From the NCBI RefSeq assembly GCF_009017415.1, contig NC_092407.1:2170001-2234000 (forward strand): 64,000 nt of DNA, read 5' to 3'. The position numbers and the translations under genes are program-made. This DNA comes from Aspergillus flavus (Eukaryota > Ascomycota > Eurotiomycetes > Eurotiales > Aspergillaceae). Below, piece after piece: positions 44,233 to 54,287 of this stretch (within the stretch, counting starts at the first letter, position 1; the number at the start of each line of letters is the position of its first letter). The notes under the pieces were generated by a model. That model searched no databases. It saw nothing but the letters and a program-made list of their open reading frames with translations, and was not told where the DNA came from.

Positions 44233-45087
44233 TAGTGGGCCAGGATATGGTTGAATTGGATCATTGACAGTGTATGACGTCTGTGTTACCAAATGACGGT
44301 GTACGCTGCAATACCAACTATATTACTTACATATTCATAGAAACTCCTACATAGATGGGTGGTATATCTATTCAAACCATCTTTACGGGGCGAGAAGTCT
44401 AGATGCATACAAGATGCAATTACTACCGTTACAAGGTAGGCACATAGCTTGTAAAATGGAATGAATACGAGGGGCTTCTTTTCCTGGCACGAGGCTGAGT
44501 TGTGGAATGTTGATCTCCTTCTGCAAGGGTACCGACTACGTTCTCTATCCCTTGGTTCCTCTACCAAGTCAGCCTGGTGCTTGTCCCACTACTACCATGG
44601 CATTCACACATACTCACCAGCTGTTCGACGGCACGAGTTTCTTGGGTTGCACTGCTACCAATAGGAGCATTCCTCTCCTGCGGTTTGTCGACTTCCAAGA
44701 AGCATAAGCAAAGCCCCTTGCCAACGGTGAAATCTCACTGTGTTACTCCATTGAAGAGGACGTTTCATCGAATCATGGGTTGCTGCAAGTAAGCGGCAGT
44801 AGTCTCCTTGCTTCCAGGGCAGATAATGTCCCCCACGCTATCACGGTTGCTTCTATTCTTACTATGCTGACGTCCCATTTACAATACTAGAATTCGGCGC
44901 AAGCATTTGATCAACCTCTATGACTAACTCCCATATCCATGTCCGGCATCTTTTCTCTTTCCTCTCTTTCCCTATTCTTTCTTTCATCCTTGGGTGGCAG
45001 GCTACAGGTCTCCAATGTCTGATTTAGACCCGTAACTTGCCGCCATAATTAACTCGGTTTATTAACCATCAAAATCCAGGCTCAGAC
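44233..45087. other. Intergenic region MDM20 - rhodopsin-like gene
   Basis: 855 bp. Short plus-strand frames at 44461-44792 have some Cys but no credible signal peptide or family. 44930-45080 is pyrimidine-rich and likely the promoter of the next gene. No RNA gene is seen. Confidence 0.45.
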
Positions 45088-46551
45088 ATGAATCCTACCT
45101 ATGATCACAAACATTCGCCGCAGCGGTGGGATGTCATTACCGAGGTATTATGCCTCTCAATTAGTACCTGTTGTGTCTGTATGCGCATGTACACAAAGCT
45201 ATTGATCACCAAAGCTCCGGGGTGGGAAGATTGTACGTATACCAAGGCAAGGCTTCAAAGAGATCGGTGTTCACTAACAGTGACCTGTAGTTACTTGTTT
45301 CTTTGCCTGGGTATGTGTCTCAATACGTGTTCTACGAACGCTTGCTCTCGGAGAACCACCTGCTTACGGGAGACGGTAGTTGGGATTAATAGTCTATGCT
45401 GTCATGACTTTTGAGACAGGCAAGCATGGCAGTGGCCTCCATCGGTGGGAAGTATCCCCATCAGATCTCCGTGAGTTCTTGAAGGTAAGTAGTTATCTCA
45501 TAACAATAAGGACCCAGCCTATTGATAACCATTAGCTAGCAAACGCATGCCAAATCATATATGGGCCGATCATCTTCATCACCAAGTTATCCATACTTCT
45601 TCTATTTCTCCGCGTATTCGCACCATCTTTCAGAGGCACCACCTACTTCTTGATTCAGCTGCTCATTTGGCTTAATTTTCTGTTCTACTTTGCCGACACA
45701 ATCCTCAAGATCTTCGAATGCACACCACGATCCAAGATCTGGGATGAGCATGTGCCAGGGCACTGCATCAATATCAACGGCCCCATCCTAGCTGCTTCGA
45801 TCTTCAACGTAGTGTCCGATTTTTTAATTCTCTTACTGCCAATTGTCTGTGTATGGCGCTTGCAAATGACCTTCAAGAAGAAGATATGTACTTCTGCCGT
45901 CTTCGTTGCAGGTATCTTGTAAGACCCTCGTCCCATCACTGAAACGCACCCCAAATGACTGACAGAGCGGGTACTGCTGAGCAAACAGCGGTTGCATATC
46001 AAGCGTCATGCGCCTTGTAGTCAGTATCCCAAATAGCACGGCCACCGACAACACATTTGTCTGGTTTCCAGAGTTCTTATGGACGTAAGTGTAGATTAGG
46101 GCTACATCCCGTACTCACTACTAATACCGATAAAAGTGCCGCCGAAATCACTTCAGGGATCATAGCAAGTTGTTTGCCGGCATTACCTACTTTCCTGCGA
46201 CATTTCTTCCAGAAAACAAGATATTTCTTCTCGGAACCAGTCATGACTAGTTCCGGCTCTAGTTATATTGCTTCAAAGAAAACGGTAGAGGCAAAGCGTT
46301 TTCCAGCTCAACACCGCCGGAATGTTAGCCTTACGGATTTACTTCCGGGGGATTACTTGGAGATGCTAAGCCGTGGCAATCGCAGCGGGAAGACATATGA
46401 AACTACGTGCTATACCACGGTCGAAGCCAGCCCTGTAGAAAAGGGCCGTGACGACCATTCCAAGGTTGGAGACAGTCCAAATCGAGGGATATTGAAGACC
46501 GTTGAGGTGGATGTGGAATCAGGGCCAGAGCAAACTGGTCGGAAGAAATAG
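45088..46551 (+). CDS. Fungal rhodopsin-like (PTH11-related) integral membrane protein
   Basis: Exons are 45088-45232, 45291-45310 (20-nt microexon), 45380-45484, 45536-45918, 45989-46084 and 46137-46551, giving 387 residues. The pattern matches the fungal rhodopsin-domain integral membrane family: KAPGWEDFTCFFAW, Y.VMTFETGKHGSGLHRWEV, ANACQIIYGPIIFITKLSIL, FRGTTYFLIQLLIWLNFLF, CTPRSKIWDEHVPGHC, FNVVSDFLILLLPIVCVWRL and the last TM GIIASCLPALPTFLRHF. About seven TM segments precede a roughly 110-residue cytoplasmic tail. No CFEM domain is present at the N-terminus. Members are often accessory or pathway-specific and of unknown ligand; some relate to the Magnaporthe receptor Pth11. It stands among housekeeping genes. 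Confidence 0.88.
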
Positions 46552-46886
46552 CTGCGTAAAGAGTTAATGTGAGAAAATAGCTAAATGGACCATGAATCAA
46601 TCATGACGATCAAGTACCTAAGAGACGATAGGATGTAACCCTTATCGGAGCCTTATGGTATGGTGATAAACACCTCAGGCATCAACACCCGCTCATGGAG
46701 CCAGGCAAAAGAGGACGCTAACCCAGACCGGGAACAAGCCCTAAGCAAAGCCCTAACACTCGCTACGCACTGCCGTCTGAGCCAACCAAAACCGTGCAAA
46801 GTCCATCGCGCTTCTATCCGCACCGAGACGCCCATCGACTTCGACACCCTCACCAACCACGTCGCCAAACCAGTCCAACCGTCGAG
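46552..46886. promoter_or_regulatory. Upstream region of the eL36 gene
   Basis: 335 bp. It would hold the promoter of a highly expressed ribosomal protein gene. Frames on either strand here (46653-47096 minus, 46660-46923 plus) overlap eL36 exon 1 and I treat them as chance. Confidence 0.4.
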
Positions 46887-47694
46887 ATGGCCCAGGAACG
46901 CTCCGGAATTGTGGTCGGTCTGAACAAGGGCCATGTGGGTTCCCCTATCCGTGCTATATTTGATTTGAACGGGTTTCAGTTGTCGAGTGGATGTTGAATG
47001 GCTGGATATTGCTGGGGAACGGGAGAAAAGTTCGATTATGCAAGACGGATGTGCGAGACAAGAAAAGAGGGGAAATTCAGGAAGATCAAGCGACATGGGA
47101 AATTTTTACATGATTCGGGAGAATACAGCATTCAGCAACCACTCGATAATCTGAGAAAGACCGACGACATGCGGAGGAAGACAAGAAAATAAAACTAACG
47201 GATATTCTTCGTTATAGAAAACCACCCCCCTCAACACCCCCAAGACCCGTGTCAGCCGCACCAAGGGCCAGTCCTCCCGCCGTACTGCCTTTGTTCGTGA
47301 CATCGCTCGTGAGGTTGTCGGTCTTGCCCCCTATGAGCGCCGTATCATCGAACTCCTGAGAAACACTCAGGACAAGCGTGCTCGTAAGCTCGCCAAGAAG
47401 AGGGTACGTTCGATTCGTCATCATGCTTTGAATTTGGCAGACATTGCTGGGGCCGCTCTGGTTTTGGTCGGATACTCTCGGAAGTTATCATCGGTTGATC
47501 CTGGGGTCGATTATGGTGTACTATCGAAATTACACTGAGCCAGAGCGGAAGGAACCTGGGGCAATCTTGGGATTATCGTCTGGAACAAAAAGGCTAACGC
47601 TCGACTACAGCTCGGTACCTTCGGCCGTGGAAAGAGAAAGGTTGAGGACATGCAGCGCGTCATCGCTGAGTCCCGTCGTGTCACTGGTCACTAA
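46887..47694 (+). CDS. RPL36: 60S ribosomal protein eL36
   Basis: Exons are 46887-46934, 47218-47403 and 47611-47694, giving 105 residues, the family size. Sequence: [16 protein letters not shown], then [58 protein letters not shown], and [20 protein letters not shown]. It sits in the solvent-side region of the large subunit. Both introns are long for this window (283 and 207 nt), a common trait of fungal ribosomal protein genes. Codon use is strongly biased to C-ending codons (ACC, CTC, CGT/CGC, AAG), consistent with high expression. Confidence 0.97.
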
Positions 47695-48282
47695 ATTCGT
47701 TTCCATTCAATCCAATAAAGCTTTCTCCTATTAGCCAAAGAAAAGAATGAGATAACGAAACGATGAAGTGAGTCTTGGTGGCCGATCACATGGAGTGTGG
47801 GGGAGGTTCTGTCCATACGGGGAAGGGGGAAATGACAACCCGACCTACCTTCTTTGCTTCTATCTCTCCTGGGATATAGGAATGGAGGCAAGGGACATAA
47901 TTCCATAGGCGTGGACAATTGGACAAAAAAACATAAATGGATCTCTGATTCTAATGCAATACCACTGGGACTTGGTTTCTTTTACCTTCAATCTTCTTCG
48001 GAATATTCTTTAGACTGGGTTTATGTAGGTCTAATGACCACCGGTCGGTCACTATGTGTGATTACGTTGGTAGCATCTGGCTGGGTTATCTTGTAGACTG
48101 GTGTTCAAGGATGTATCTGAACATGATATATACTTCTTTGCAGAGCTCGACGGTGACGCGGTCAATGCGTGGAATCTACGTTTGGCTACAGGACATCAGG
48201 ACCATTATAACATTACTCATAATCGTAAGTTAGAAGACGTAACTTGAAGGTAACACCTAAGGTACCAACATATTAATCTTAT
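47695..48282. other. Convergent 3' region eL36 / UBX protein
   Basis: 588 bp between two stop codons. Frames on both strands lack family signal. No RNA or repeat was recognised. Confidence 0.5.
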
Positions 48283-49876
48283 CTATTTCTTCCCGGGTAG
48301 TTTCAACCACTTGGGCAGGCTTCCTGGTTTGCGCCCGCTTGACTTCTCTCCTTGACGATCAGATCCCGACTTCGGCTGCACCGTCTCCTCAGAGGTGTCC
48401 ATTACATCCGCTGGTTGTTCAACCTTAAGTTCCTTCGCCTGTGTTCGTAGCTCCGGTCTCAGTAGGTCTCTCTGGCTTTGCCGAGCAGCTTGGGAAGCGG
48501 TTGCGTCCCAGGAGAAATTGACAAGGGTTCGGCCTACCATACCGAGGTCTTTGATCAGTAAAGTCTGATCGGAATCCGGGATCACGTTATGTAGTTTCTT
48601 TCCACTCTGGCCACCACCGGGGAAAGTTGTGATGGTAAACTTTTCTCCGACGAAAGGACCCGCCAAGCAATTCCTTACAAAACTGTAGAGTGATTTGCCA
48701 GTATCTTGTTGCCCGAATTTCGCCACAATCTGACTCTGATCCGGCAATCGGACTTTGACGTCCACCTCCTTGACAGCTGCAAGCTTTTCCTCCTCTGCCG
48801 CGGCTTTAGCGGCAATCTCTGCATCAGATAGGAGGCGTTTATTCTGGGATGCCGCGTTGAGCCGACGTTGGTGCGCCTGCGCATGATCTACTGAGGGTAC
48901 GTAGTCACTTTCATTATAGGCGGTCTTTGCGGACTGTGGCGTATCGCTAGACGGAGGAGCAAAAACCGCTACTTGTCGAGAGGAAACAGTCGTTGCAGGT
49001 TCAAAAGGTTCGGCAGGAGCAGATGGAGGGATTTGATTTCGAGGTTGTTCAGGCAAAACAGGTGCAGAGAGTGGTGCATCTGATGTGAATTTTGGTGGCT
49101 CTTGTTCTTGTTGACTGGGTCCATCCACTGTCTGCTTCTGTTCTGCTGGAGTAGACGACTCCTGTGACGGGGGGTTCGTGTCGTCGGATGACTTGAAGTA
49201 TTCTTGGATCTTGCTCATAGCAACTTCTAATGGGTCCTCCGTCCGCCGAAAACTCAGCCTCAATAACACGTTTCCGCTGTTGAATCCTAGTTGGGCTAGC
49301 GACTTCTGTAAATCGGTGAATGTGGAAAGCTCCCGTTCCAGAATTTGGATCACCGGCGTCTCGTAGAACAACCGCCCTGATCCATTATCTCCGTTTCCAG
49401 TAACGGGAGCCCCTCGCGCTGTGAGGTTCCGGATCGACGCATTCCCAGCAACTCCAGCTTCAAATTTACGCAATATGAACCATAACGATGTTGTACTTGG
49501 GAATTTGTCCAAAAGACGGCCATTTGGCGCCCCACGGGCTTCTGATTCTGGTAGCTGAAGTGCGACAGTGACAACGGATGGCGACCGTGAGAGTTGGACC
49601 AGCTCCAGCTTTGCGCCAGAAATGAGCCCGGAAAGACGGAAAGATAGCGACAGGTCGACCTGTTTACCTTTGTATCTTGGAACGGAGTTAGTCCCTTGAC
49701 TGAAAGCTCAGTAATGGATTTATGGAAGCAAATGCTTACTTCAGTCCATATTGGCTCGCATCTACGCCTAGTTTTGCACAAGCTTCTTGTAAAACATCAG
49801 TCAGATACTTTCCTGGCGTTGTCTTGATTGTAGCCCTTCGAGCTGTCGAGTCGAGGACTACGACATGAGCGCTCAT
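48283..49876 (-). CDS. TUG/ASPSCR1 (UBX4)-type Cdc48 cofactor, UBL + UBX domains
   Basis: Exons are 49876-49740 and 49675-48283, giving 509 residues (intron GTAAGC...TTCCAAG). The N-terminal TUG ubiquitin-like domain spans about residues 1-75: MSAHVVVLDSTARRATIKTT, then YKGKQVDLSLSFRLSGLISG. A second UBL-like region lies at about 150-190 (VLLRLSFRRTEDPLEVAM). After a Pro/Ser/Glu-rich linker comes the UBX domain at about residues 348-436 (EVDVKVRLPDQSQIVAKFG, then FTITTFPGG and LLIKDLGMVGRTLVNF). The C-terminus is basic (KSSGRKPGSLPKWLKLPGKK). Family members (yeast Ubx4, human TUG) bind Cdc48/p97 and help remodel or disassemble complexes before proteasomal degradation. The gene diverges from PUP3 with 434 bp between start codons. 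Confidence 0.9.
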
Positions 49877-50310
49877 AGTTAGAATGTTTATTTTAATATT
49901 GCGGGGTTGGTGTCAAAGTTGAGGGCGAATATGAGCGTTGTCGCCTTTCAGTTTTCTTGCCTATTTGATATTTTGCGAACATAGGTTTTAATAACAAGTA
50001 GATCGAGGCGAGAGAAAAGAATAGAAGTACACAGAAGGCGTTGATGTTCGGAGATTAGGGTAACAGACGAGGTGTAGTAAATGCGGGAAGATCAGTAGGC
50101 AGCGGGCGCATCGTCATCGGCAGAAAGCTCGGCGGCTCCACGCGTGCTGGCAGCAGTGAGCTTCAACTCAACCATCCATCAGTCCCTCTCCTTCACCACC
50201 TCACGCTTCCCCCCAACCCTCAGTCCTCCACATCCTCTTACTTCTCACCTATCGAACCCTTTCACTCCTCTAGCTTCGATTTTGTTTTTCTTCACTCTAT
50301 CAAATTAATC
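49877..50310. promoter_or_regulatory. Bidirectional promoter UBX-protein / PUP3
   Basis: 434 bp joins a Cdc48 cofactor and a proteasome subunit. The PUP3 side is CT-rich (50170-50290). No TGASTCA site like that in the PRE1 promoter was found. Confidence 0.45.
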
Positions 50311-51108
50311 ATGGTATGTCTTGTGTACCACCCTTCTTTCCCTGATTGAGCAAGCTGACATTACCTCTAGAGTTCGCCCTTCGATATCAGTATGTCATCT
50401 TCTTCGTCTCCTGTCTGACTCGAGTTTAACATATTAATCTTTCTCTCTGCAGACGGTGGTGCCTGCGTCGCCATGGTAGGCAAGGACTGCGTTGCAATTG
50501 CCTGCGATCTCCGACTCGGCATGCAGGCCCTGACCGTCTCCAATAACTTCCCCAAGATCTTCAACTACAGCCCATCGACCTTCCTTGGCCTGACCGGCCT
50601 GGCGACCGACGTCTCGACCGTCTCAGATCTCTTCCGCTACAAGGTTAACATGTACCGCTTGCGTGAGGAACGGAACATTGCACCCCAGACCTTGGCCAAC
50701 CTGGTCAGTTCATCACTGTACGAGAGGAGATTTGGACCTTTCTTCGTCAGTCCCGTCGTTGCGGGTATAAACAGCACAACTGGCAAGCCATTTATCTGTG
50801 GCTTTGATAGTATTGGATGTATCGACTTTGCAAAGGATTTCATTGTCAGCGGGACAGCTAGTGACCAGCTGTTTGGTACCTGTGAGAGCTTATGGGAGCC
50901 GGATCTGGTATGTCTTGCGCGTGTGGGACTTCGATCTTGACTATAGGTGATACTGACGGTATAGGCCCCCGAGGACTTGTTCGAAACCATCTCCCAGGCT
51001 CTCCTCAGTGCTGTTGACAGAGACGCACTCTCCGGTTGGGGTGCACAGGTGTACATCATAGAGAAAGATAAGGTGACTAAGCGGCTACTCAAGGGAAGAC
51101 AAGATTAG
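50311..51108 (+). CDS. PUP3: 20S proteasome subunit beta type-3, PUP3
   Basis: Exons are 50311-50313 (ATG alone), 50371-50389, 50453-50907 and 50965-51108, giving 206 residues (yeast Pup3 205). Sequence: [19 protein letters not shown], then [57 protein letters not shown] and [17 protein letters not shown]. It is a non-catalytic beta-ring member; the position of the catalytic Thr is Gly, as usual for beta3. The whole coding part of exon 1 is the start codon, followed at once by a GTATGT donor. The next coding exon is 19 nt. In the assembled particle beta3 contacts beta4, the product of PRE1 at 31.5-32.3 kb. Confidence 0.96.
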
Positions 51109-51422
51109 AATAGTTATGCTGGCGCTCTTTTGTTATTTTATTCAGATCTTTAATTTCACGCTCCATTGCCACGATTGCAATATTTCCTGGTTGAAACCCG
51201 CTTTTGGCGTTCTAAGGTCTCCACCAAATGTTACATATCATCGATTAAGGCGAGTCGAAGCACAGTGAGGGCATATGAAGGACGAAAATACAGGGAATAA
51301 GAGCCTAGATCTCTGCATACTGATTCACCGTCCTAACTCTGTTGCGTTATGCTTGCAGCCTCTATCATCTACGACCCAACTCTGATAGGGCTCCGTTCCA
51401 CCTGCACTCTATAAGTCGATTA
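51109..51422. other. Convergent 3' region PUP3 / epoxide hydrolase
   Basis: 314 bp between stop codons. No gene is seen. Confidence 0.5.
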
Positions 51423-52829
51423 TCAGTACCCATCCTTTCCAGATACAGCTCCGTACGCTTGCCCATTTCTTCCCAGGAAATTTCTCAGGTCGGTTGCCAG
51501 GAGCTCCGGCACCTCCCACGCTGCAAAATGGCCACCGCAGTCAAATTGCTTAGCTCTAACGACTGAGCCGGCCAGGCCGGTCCACAACATAGGCACTCGG
51601 ATCAGCTCTTTCTTAAATTGAGCCGCCGCGAGTTTGACGTTCCCAGGAGTAGGTTTGGAGATAGCATCAACCGTGGACATTCCGGGTACGGCGGAGGAAG
51701 AATCATTTCGTGCCGCTTCGTAGTAGATTCGGACTGACGCTGCGGGTCCCGCTACCGAAAAGTAGTAGATGCTCACCCATGTGAGAACTTCATCGTCCGT
51801 CCACGGGTAGCTATCGGTCCATGAATGTAGTTTATCGTAAATCCAGGCGAGCAACGCCACGGGGCTGTCATGGAGGGCGTAGCCTAACGTTTGTGGACGA
51901 GTCTCTTGCTGACGCATGTAAGCATTCCCTTGCATCAAATAGTCGGAAGTAGCTGACAAGTGAGCCTTGTCATCTGATGAAAAGGGAATGGTGAGGAGGG
52001 ATCGAAGAAAGACCAAAGGACTCCGCCATGGATAAGGCAGAGGCACCGGTAGAAAATTCAGGTGAACAGCCTTGGTATGGTCAGAGTAGCGGTTGGCCAT
52101 GACACGAGCGATGATACTGCCCCAATCACCGCCTTGTACAACTATAGGAAGGTTAGTCTTGAACCGGCCTGGTGGGGGAACAATACAGCAGACCGTAATC
52201 TTTGTAGCCCAAAGCCAACATAACATTGTGCATCGCTTCCGCATATTGAACCAGGCCAAATCCTTTCTACAGGACGTCAGATTACTTTTGCAATTGCACT
52301 CATGAATCAGGTATATCTTCAAACCTTTTTTACTGCAGACGAGAAGCCAAAGTTCGGCAATGATGGCGCCACCAAGTGGAATGCTGGGTGATTTTCGCCG
52401 CCTTGGGTCAACAATGGAATAAGCTTCGTTGCTTCCAAAAAGCTTCCAGGCCCTACAAGACACCAATCAGCCCCACGATGACTTTATTGGAAACTGGTAT
52501 CAGTCAGGCCTACAGCCATGGATGAATAGCAAAGGAATGGCGTTTGGATTTCGACTGGTGTGGTGCAGGCAATGAACATCCAGGCCTCCGAATCCGGTGA
52601 CGGTTATAGGAACAAGGAACTGATTCAAGCGCTCATTCAATTCTTGTTCTTTCTGGCGCCAGTTGAAAGTATCGCGCCAGTATGTAACCAGCTTTTTCAT
52701 CTCCTCCAGAGGCACACCCATGTCCCACTCCGCATCGTCCAGTTCATCCGGGAAGGTTGCCGTTATTAACCTTTGCTGGAGACGATGAAGTTGAGCATCT
52801 GGAACGGAGATTTCGAAGGGTCTAGCCAT
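51423..52829 (-). CDS. Epoxide hydrolase, EHN + alpha/beta-hydrolase (microsomal/juvenile-hormone type)
   Basis: Exons are 52829-52514, 52452-52325, 52266-52194 and 52141-51423, giving 411 residues. The N-terminal EHN domain ([20 protein letters not shown], then [19 protein letters not shown]) is followed by the fold: oxyanion motif FIHGWPGS, nucleophile in QGGDWGS (D178) and catalytic His in CGGHFAAWE (about H377). Lid-domain Tyr residues are present (WVSIYYFSV). The enzyme would hydrolyse epoxides to diols with a covalent ester intermediate. The substrate is unknown; roles in detoxification or in secondary metabolism are both known for the family. No biosynthetic genes stand next to it. There is no N-terminal membrane anchor, unlike mammalian EPHX1. 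Internal introns are rebuilt from phase and the HGWPGS and GGDWG motifs. Confidence 0.92.
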
Positions 52830-54287
52830 TGTGTTCTAACAGAGTTTGCAATCACTTTGTGGTTGAGAGTTGAGATGGCGTCCATGTCGGTCGGTCGACG
52901 ATATCATGTAACGGACGTACATGCGACAGTATCACAACCTCGGTCCACGTGAAGCATCGTGGGTGATGGATGTTGGAGCATTTGGTGTGCGAGTCAATTT
53001 TTTAGGGTTATACCACGTTTTATAATGATGTTTTATTTCCCCGGTTGTTCTGTTTTCTTTCAAAGTGTATAACCTGGTAACCCGGTGGAATCAATATTCG
53101 TGAGGGTGAGATTTATGTTCTATAAATATATTTCCGTAGCAGCAAACGATACGTACCCATGTCAATAAAGATGCGCCATGCGGCCGCTATTTTTTGGCTT
53201 AAATCAGGTTTCCTGAAAAACGGTCCATTTTTGAAAAAGATAAAGATGATTACACAAGCAGAACATATATAAACCACAATAGGCATATATTTCTTCCCAA
53301 AGGGACATTCTAGACTCCCAAATGAATCATTGTCACTCAGCGTGTGGATTTAAGCCTCCCCGCGTCTAGACCGGGCGATCGGTCCAAAATTGGTCCCATA
53401 CGAAATGGAGACGATTTCTGTTTCCTTCAATTCCCCTCCTCCTGCACCTGACCGACTTTACCCTTTTCTCTCCATCCTCTCCCACTTCTTCCTCATCTTG
53501 GCCTGTGGGTGGGACTGTCAAAGTATATCCATTCCATCGACGGATGGTCCCTCACCCCGGCTATTTTCTTGAGAACTGGACTTCTCTCCGCTTGCGTGGT
53601 CAGTTTTTGGGTGATTTCTGCCGACTATCTCGTGGCCCAGCAATTGGCCAGTGCCCTCAGGGAGAGGAAACAGTACCATCCATCGACCAAGAAGATAACC
53701 ACCAACAGCGATTAGAAGGTTATCGGATGAGGAAGGATCAAAGGTGCAGAATATAATTCCGCAGTCGATTTATTTCGATTTATCTTGCCCATCTCGTGAG
53801 CGACAAGCATTTACTCCAAGCTTTCGCTTCGCTTTCTTTCTTTTTCGTCCTTTCTCGCAGTCATTAAAATCCCACCAATCTATATCACCAGGATAAATTG
53901 TCGCACGATTTTTTCTAAGGGCGCTATTCCAGTGCAGGGCGCCGACCACCCGGTGTAGCTCGACCGGAGTTACACCCTCCCATCATTTGCCAAAGTGGTG
54001 TATGTGCTCGACAGACCCGTCTAACATCAAGAGCGACTCGATCTTTGACATCTTCGAAAACCCTCCATCTTGCCCATGACGAAGGTTGATCACTAACTAA
54101 GTCCTCTGCGCTCTTTTCCAGTTCGAAAGCCATGCGTTTTGTCCTGCCCAAAGATTCTCCTCGTGATCGGGCAACTAATTTTAAAACCTCAACGTTATTT
54201 TGGCGCCCTCCTATACCCTAATAAAGCTTCGCTTTTGGGACTCGCAACATCAGCGACTTCGACGAAGCGTAAAAACCGTCCCACACC
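52830..54287. other. Long divergent region epoxide hydrolase / histidine kinase
   Basis: 1.46 kb without a supported gene. 52860-53330 is AT-rich. A stop-free stretch at 53452-53715 (plus) encodes a protein-like segment with one hydrophobic helix (LLSACVVSFWVISADYL) but has no ATG in frame. A 60-codon ATG frame lies at 53405-53572 in another frame. Both could be leader ORFs of the kinase mRNA or a small spliced gene. Confidence 0.4.

Noticed and set aside
44461..44792. Small Cys-containing plus-strand frames, possible secreted protein
   Set aside because: No convincing signal peptide, no clear splice structure, and three overlapping frames of similar length suggest chance.
46653..47096. 147-residue minus-strand frame
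   Set aside because: It lies antisense to eL36 exon 1 and its promoter and has no family signal.
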